NCBI GenBank assembly: GCA_029558215.1
Contig: JAKQFZ010000346.1
Span: 1-32,250, forward strand
Source of the DNA: Candidatus Omnitrophota bacterium
GTDB lineage: Bacteria; Hinthialibacterota; Hinthialibacteria; JAKQFZ01
Length of the DNA: 32,250 nt
Direction: 5' to 3'
Shown piece by piece: positions 31,025 to 32,250 of the stretch; within the stretch, counting starts at the first letter, position 1; every line of letters begins with the position of its first letter. A program made the position numbers and the translations under genes. The notes beneath the pieces were generated by a model that was given only the letters and a program-made list of their open reading frames with translations, searched no databases and was not told the DNA's origin.

Positions 31025-32011
31025 TTACCTCTTATCAGCATCCTGGCGAAGCCATTCGCAGATGTCATTGGCATAGTAGGTGATAATCACGTCAGCGCCC
31101 GCCCTCTTGATACAAGTGATGGACTCCAGAACGGCTGACCTCTCGTCGAATGCGCCCGCCTTTGAAGCCTGCTTCAGCATGGCATACTCTCCGCTGACCT
31201 GGTACGCCGCAAGCGGGAGAGTTGTTTCCCGCCTCAGTTCACTAAGGACATCGAGATATGGCATGGCAGGCTTGACCATTAACCAATCGGCGCCCTCGGC
31301 TTCATCCAGAAGTGCATCGCGAAGTGCCTGTCGGCGGTTGGCTGGCGCGATCTGATACGAACGCCGATCTCCGAAACTCGGCGCGGAATGAGCCGCGTCC
31401 CGAAAAGGGCCGTAGAAACAAGAGGCATACTTGGCGGCGTAAGCCATGATAGACGTCTTGTGAAACCCCGATTTTTCAAGACGCTCTCGAATTGCCGCAA
31501 CTTGACCATCCATCATCCCCGACGGGGCAACCATGTCAGCGCCCGCCGCGGCATGAACCTCGGACATCCTTGCCAACATCTCAAGAGTCCTGTCATTGTC
31601 AACAGATGAATCCGCACACAGAACTCCACAGTGACCATGACTCGTGTAGGCACAGAGACAGATGTCAGTGATGACCGTGATGTCCGGACGAGCTGTCTTG
31701 ATCGCTGCAATTGCCTGTGGGACGAGACCGCCTTCCGCGATGGCCTGAGAAGCGTCTTCTTTCTTCTCGTTCTCATCGGGTACACCGAAGATGAGTACGG
31801 CGTGACACAGAACATCCTTTGACCAGGACGCAAGCAGATCAACGGACAGCCGCTCCACCCCGGGCATCGCGTTAATGCTCTCTTGCCTCGCATGGCCTGG
31901 GATCACAAAAACAGGCAGTATGAGATCATCCGCTGTGACGGATGTCTCACAGAGCATCCTTCGAATTGTTTCGGTTGTTCGATATCGCTGCATACGTGAC
32001 TGTGGATACAC
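31025..32011 (-). CDS. hemB: Delta-aminolevulinic acid dehydratase (porphobilinogen synthase)
   Basis: The 328-residue HemB condenses two 5-aminolevulinate molecules to porphobilinogen, an early step of heme synthesis. Zinc cysteines are Cys118, Cys120 and Cys128 in CLCAYTSHGHC, matching the zinc-type enzyme. The Schiff-base lysines lie in MAYAAKYASCFYGPFR and WLMVKPAMPYLD. A GTG start at 32011 gives MYPQSRMQRYRTT, the usual HemB opening, with AAAGAGG 9 bases upstream; the open frame continues to 32149 but has unlike residues and overlaps a structured leader. It is followed by thuA-like and converges on the catalase gene, an enzyme that needs its product. Confidence 0.95.
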   Translation of the reverse strand: MYPQSRMQRYRTTETIRRMLCETSVTADDLILPVFVIPGHARQESINAMPGVERLSVDLLASWSKDVLCHAVLIFGVPDENEKKEDASQAIAEGGLVPQAIAAIKTARPDITVITDICLCAYTSHGHCGVLCADSSVDNDRTLEMLARMSEVHAAAGADMVAPSGMMDGQVAAIRERLEKSGFHKTSIMAYAAKYASCFYGPFRDAAHSAPSFGDRRSYQIAPANRRQALRDALLDEAEGADWLMVKPAMPYLDVLSELRRETTLPLAAYQVSGEYAMLKQASKAGAFDERSAVLESITCIKRAGADVIITYYANDICEWLRQDADKR

Positions 32012-32052
32012 GGGCTGTCGCCTCTTTCCGATGAATTCTCCTTGGAAGCCAG

Positions 32053-32142
32053 ACTTCGGACGAGTCCGTTCCTCTCGCGAGAGGGCACCGCACAGGAGTG
32101 GGCATAGCCCACGTGCCTGCAGGTGCTTACCTGCTCGGAAGT
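32053..32142 (-). promoter_or_regulatory. Structured leader of hemB with alternative hairpins
   Basis: Several inverted repeats are nested here. ACTTC...CGAG (32053-32064) pairs with CTCGGAAGT (32134-32142). Inside are a perfect palindrome CCTCTCGCGAGAGG (32071-32084), and a long hairpin 32085-32126 with GCACC/GGTGC, CAGG/CCTG and GTGGGC-ATA-GCCCAC (32098-32112). A competing hairpin, GCAGGT (32119-32124) with ACCTGC (32129-32134), uses the same bases as the outer stem. A weak promoter, TTGATC-17-CATACT on the minus strand (32140-32168), would start transcripts at the edge of this region. No known riboswitch class is recognised. The region from 32012 to the window edge holds no gene that I can see. 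Confidence 0.5.
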
Positions 32143-32250
32143 ATGTCAAAGAAAGCGTTCATGATCAAGAATGAGGCGTTTTGCGGAGCTACGTCAGTCG
32201 GTTCCAGTTTCATTCGGTTCAGAGAACAGACTTTGTTGGCGTGGCATGGA

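Noticed and set aside
32001..32009. DnaA-box-like TGTGGATAC near parAB, suggesting an origin
   Set aside because: A single near-match inside hemB, with no cluster of boxes, no AT-rich region and no dnaA or dnaN.

Overview
The window reads as bacterial chromosomal DNA of moderate GC (mid-50s by eye). It is densely packed, with short operons on both strands and no tRNA, rRNA, insertion sequence, CRISPR array or phage gene that I can see. Sec signal peptides, one lipobox, a sigma-54 activator with a matching -24/-12 promoter, zinc-type HemB, PerR and a bacterial V-type ATPase point to a diderm bacterium with some aerobic exposure. The mix of a V-type ATPase, a YvyF-like zinc protein, a MAF/DUF115 protein, a GH84-like protein and two FlgT-like proteins does not fit a common model phylum. 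A poorly cultured lineage (PVC/FCB-like, or one of the candidate phyla) is my low-confidence guess.

Layout. (1) 1-4019, plus: the tail of an unknown gene, a zinc-ribbon/HTH protein resembling YvyF, a NanE-like epimerase, a secreted protein with a FlgT/LPP20-like N-terminus, and proA. (2) 4035-7197, minus: a SAM methyltransferase followed by a MAF (DUF115) protein, a likely surface or flagellin glycan-modification pair. (3) 7465-9719, plus: an exported ankyrin-repeat protein and a DegT-type sugar aminotransferase. (4) 9799-13983, minus: a tight four-gene operon with a small FlgT_C-like protein, a large GH84-like protein with several altered active-site residues, a DUF2007 protein and a deacetylase-fold lipoprotein. 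(5) 14189-15091, plus: a membrane-anchored coiled-coil protein behind a sigma-70-like promoter and a 19-bp perfect palindrome. (6) 15359-19263, minus: the sulfate importer sbp-cysT-cysW-cysA. (7) 19475-22206, minus: parA-parB followed by a sigma-54 activator with no sensory domain. (8) 22511-28115, plus: V-ATPase A, B and D, then a Usp-like protein, a PTS EIIA (PtsN-like) and folK. (9) 28240-30241, plus: perR-katA with a perfect PerR box and a strong terminator. (10) 30361-32011, minus: hemB and a ThuA-like gene, preceded by a highly structured leader.

How the parts may work together. The clearest regulatory logic is at 18250-20476: a PspF-like activator lies directly upstream of a sulfate-uptake operon whose leader carries a near-consensus sigma-54 promoter and a palindrome about 100 bp upstream of the inferred start site. 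The second is peroxide defence: PerR, its own operator and catalase in one operon, convergent with hemB, which makes the heme precursor that catalase needs. The third is an envelope-carbohydrate theme (NanE-like, MAF, methyltransferase, DegT, GH84-like and deacetylase-like proteins), in which several enzymes differ at residues known to matter in their families. Start codons below were moved from the longest open frame to the best Shine-Dalgarno-supported start where the sequence justified it; TTG and GTG starts are common here.
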